Assembly: GCA_003229755.1 (NCBI GenBank)
Contig: QIFJ01000212.1
Location: forward strand, 1 to 6,542
Origin: Pseudomonadota bacterium
GTDB lineage: Bacteria > BMS3Abin14
Length of the DNA stretch: 6,542 nucleotides
Reading direction: 5' to 3'
A program made the position numbers and the translations under genes. A model generated the notes under the pieces. The model was not told the origin of the DNA. It was given only the letters and a program-made list of their open reading frames with translations, and searched no databases. Positions 5,258 through 6,542 of the stretch are shown here, one piece after another. The stretch's first letter is position 1; every line of letters starts with the position of its first letter.

Positions 5258-5686
5258 ATTACTGCCAGGTTAGCGTTTAAACGGTTTCTTGCGAACAAAC
5301 AGCTTAAATTAACCCCCCAGAGGGTATCGATACTCAACACTTTCCTCGAGAATGAAGGCCACGTATCCTCAGAGGAGCTGTACGACCTTATCAAGCAGGA
5401 CGATCCATCTATCGGGCAGGCTACCGTTTATAGAACGATGAAGCTCCTGGTGGATGCGGGTCTCGCTCGCTCCGTGGATCTGGGCGATGGAACAGTGCGA
5501 TATGAACAGGAGCTGGGATACGAACATCATGACCATCTTGTTTGTGACCGGTGCGGTATTCACGTTGAGTTTGTGGATACCGTTATTGAAGAGCTTCAGG
5601 AGGGCCTGGCAAAAAGACACGGGTTCAGGTTATCAGGACACAAAATGATCCTTTACGGCCTTTGTGCCGATTGCGATAAGGAGTAG
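5258..5686 (+). CDS. fur: Fur-family ferric uptake regulator, probable ATT start
   Basis: The 142-residue product is a metal-dependent repressor of iron-uptake genes. LKLTPQR (16-22) starts the winged-helix domain, and IGQATVYRTMKLLVDAG (52-68) contains the DNA-recognition helix. HHDH (90-93) belongs to the metal-sensing site, and CDRC (96-99) and CADC (136-139) are the two structural Cys pairs. Length and layout are those of full-length Fur; the closest paralogous groups (PerR, Zur) cannot be fully excluded, but the nearby Fur boxes and iron-binding protein favour Fur. No ATG, GTG or TTG is in frame between the upstream stop (5210-5212) and Met61. Starting at Met61 (5438) would remove most of the DNA-binding domain. 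ATT at 5258, six bases after GGAGG, is therefore the best start. A frameshift near 5245-5280, real or from sequencing, is the alternative. Confidence 0.9.
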   Translation: MTARLAFKRFLANKQLKLTPQRVSILNTFLENEGHVSSEELYDLIKQDDPSIGQATVYRTMKLLVDAGLARSVDLGDGTVRYEQELGYEHHDHLVCDRCGIHVEFVDTVIEELQEGLAKRHGFRLSGHKMILYGLCADCDKE

Positions 5687-5720
5687 TAGAAGACCCGATA
5701 AATTTTTTTGTGAACTTATT

Positions 5721-5739
5721 GATAATGGAAATCACAATC
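5721..5739 (+). promoter_or_regulatory. Fur-box-like operator before the iron-binding protein gene
   Basis: GATAATGGAAATCACAATC matches the Fur-box consensus at 15 of 19 positions. With the adjoining bases it forms the dyad TTGATnnTG-n5-CAnnATCAA (5719-5741). It lies 21 bases before the ATG of the iron-binding protein, just ahead of its Shine-Dalgarno sequence. I see no convincing -35/-10 pair between fur and this gene, so it may act on a weak local promoter or on read-through from fur. Confidence 0.65.
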
Positions 5740-5760
5740 AATACAAAAGGAGACACATAT

Positions 5761-6542
5761 ATGAAAAAAGGTATTGCCTCAGTAATATTAACAGCGATCG
5801 TCATGCTGGGAGCCATTTCCAGCGCTTCAGCCAACGAGATCATCGTTTACTCCGCGAGGCAGGAGCACCTGATAAAGCCCCTTTTTGACCTGTATACACA
5901 GGAGACGGGAATCGAAGTCAAGTATATCACGGGCAAGGCCGGCGCACTGATGCAGAGAATAAAAGCGGAAGGATCCCGGACTCGAGCCGACATCCTGCTA
6001 ACAGTTGACGCAGGAAATCTATGGCACGCCGCCAGTAAGGGCCTTCTCCAGCCTGTGAAATCCAGGGTGCTGGAGTCAAACATCCCCTCCCATCTGCGGG
6101 ACCCTGAAAACAGGTGGTTCGGGCTGTCGGTAAGGGCAAGAACCATCGCCTATAATACCGACCGTGTATCCCCTGAGGAGCTGTCCACATATGAGGATCT
6201 GGGTAACCCGAAATGGAAGGGCAGGTTAATATTGAGAACATCCAAGAAGGTCTACAACCAGTCCCTTACGGCAATGTTCATTGCCGAGTTCGGAATTTCG
6301 AAAACCGAGGAGATCATCAGATCATGGGTCGACAATCTGGCCACCGAACCGTTCTCCTCGGACACCAAGGTTCTTGAGGCGATCGCAGCCGGACAGGGCG
6401 ATTTAGGGATAATCAACACTTACTATTACGGACGGTTGATGAAAAAAAAACCCGGCCTTCCCCTGGCCCTCTTCTGGCCCGACCAGGACGGCAACGGCGT
6501 ACACGTAAACATCTCCGGCGCTGGAGTGACCACATACGCCAG
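5761..6542 (+). CDS. futA: Ferric-iron ABC transporter substrate-binding protein (FutA/FbpA/IdiA type), 3' end outside window
   Basis: This is the periplasmic Fe3+-binding component of an iron ABC transporter. The first 260 residues are present; family members are about 330-345 residues, so roughly 75 are missing. Residues 1-24 form a clear signal peptide (KK, hydrophobic core, cleavage after SASA). The mature part begins NEIIVYSARQEHLIKPLF (25-42), the standard opening of this family. Tyr30, YNTD (131-134) and NTYYYGR (219-225) supply the tyrosines that usually bind iron, and NISGAGVT (250-257) is also typical. The ATG at 5761 has AAGGAG (5747-5752) eight bases upstream. It lies 74 bases after fur, with a Fur-box-like site between, so repression by Fur under iron sufficiency is likely. 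Permease and ATPase genes would be expected downstream. A run of nine A's (6442-6450) encodes Lys-Lys-Lys. Confidence 0.93.
   Translation, partial: MKKGIASVILTAIVMLGAISSASANEIIVYSARQEHLIKPLFDLYTQETGIEVKYITGKAGALMQRIKAEGSRTRADILLTVDAGNLWHAASKGLLQPVKSRVLESNIPSHLRDPENRWFGLSVRARTIAYNTDRVSPEELSTYEDLGNPKWKGRLILRTSKKVYNQSLTAMFIAEFGISKTEEIIRSWVDNLATEPFSSDTKVLEAIAAGQGDLGIINTYYYGRLMKKKPGLPLALFWPDQDGNGVHVNISGAGVTTYA

Noticed and set aside
5847..6241. Two overlapping minus-strand open frames opposite the iron-binding protein gene
   Set aside because: The plus-strand frame is a clear iron-binding protein with a signal peptide; these are its shadows.
6442..6450. Run of nine A's in the iron-binding protein gene as a phase-variation or slippage site
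   Set aside because: It encodes Lys-Lys-Lys in frame with intact reading on both sides; there is no sign of an alternative product.

Overview
The window is ordinary-looking bacterial chromosome of roughly even base composition. It carries nine likely protein genes, six small regulatory sites and several short repeats. The gene repertoire (Ser/Thr kinase with a PEGA domain, YhdH/AcuI-type reductase, Cys-rich small protein, Fur with two Cys pairs) and the repeated intergenic TCGTAAAAAGTC motif suggest a deltaproteobacterium (Desulfobacterota and relatives). That placement is an inference with modest confidence; there is no rRNA or other taxonomic marker here.

Left part (1-1213, minus-strand genes): an exported-looking methionine sulfoxide reductase MsrA and a 61-residue Cys-rich small protein lie between two nearly identical 79-bp palindromic repeats (26-104 and 1062-1140). 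The repeats match at 77 of 79 positions and have sharp ends, like a REP or MITE-type element.

Middle part (1214-4652, all minus strand): in transcription order, a YCII-like protein, a membrane-anchored Ser/Thr protein kinase with an extracytoplasmic PEGA domain, a small four-helix membrane protein of LiaF/DUF5668 type, and an AcuI/YhdH-type medium-chain reductase. The gaps are 43, 56 and 85 bases, so they could share a transcript. A short repeated motif (TCGTAAAA followed by A/G and GT) sits just upstream of three starts. It falsely extends two reading frames at the N-terminus, so I moved those starts to the Shine-Dalgarno-supported ATGs.

Right part (4735-6542): a three-helix small membrane protein (minus) is divergent from a fur-family regulator (plus), which is followed by the first 260 codons of a periplasmic ferric-iron-binding protein that runs off the window. 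A consensus sigma-70 promoter is followed directly by a 16/19 Fur box in front of fur, and a second Fur-box-like site (15/19) precedes the iron-binding protein gene. This is a compact autoregulated iron-uptake locus. The most notable point is that fur has no in-frame ATG, GTG or TTG at its 5' end. The best start is an ATT codon placed six bases after a GGAGG. I see no CRISPR array, tRNA, rRNA, transposase or clearly new multi-gene system.
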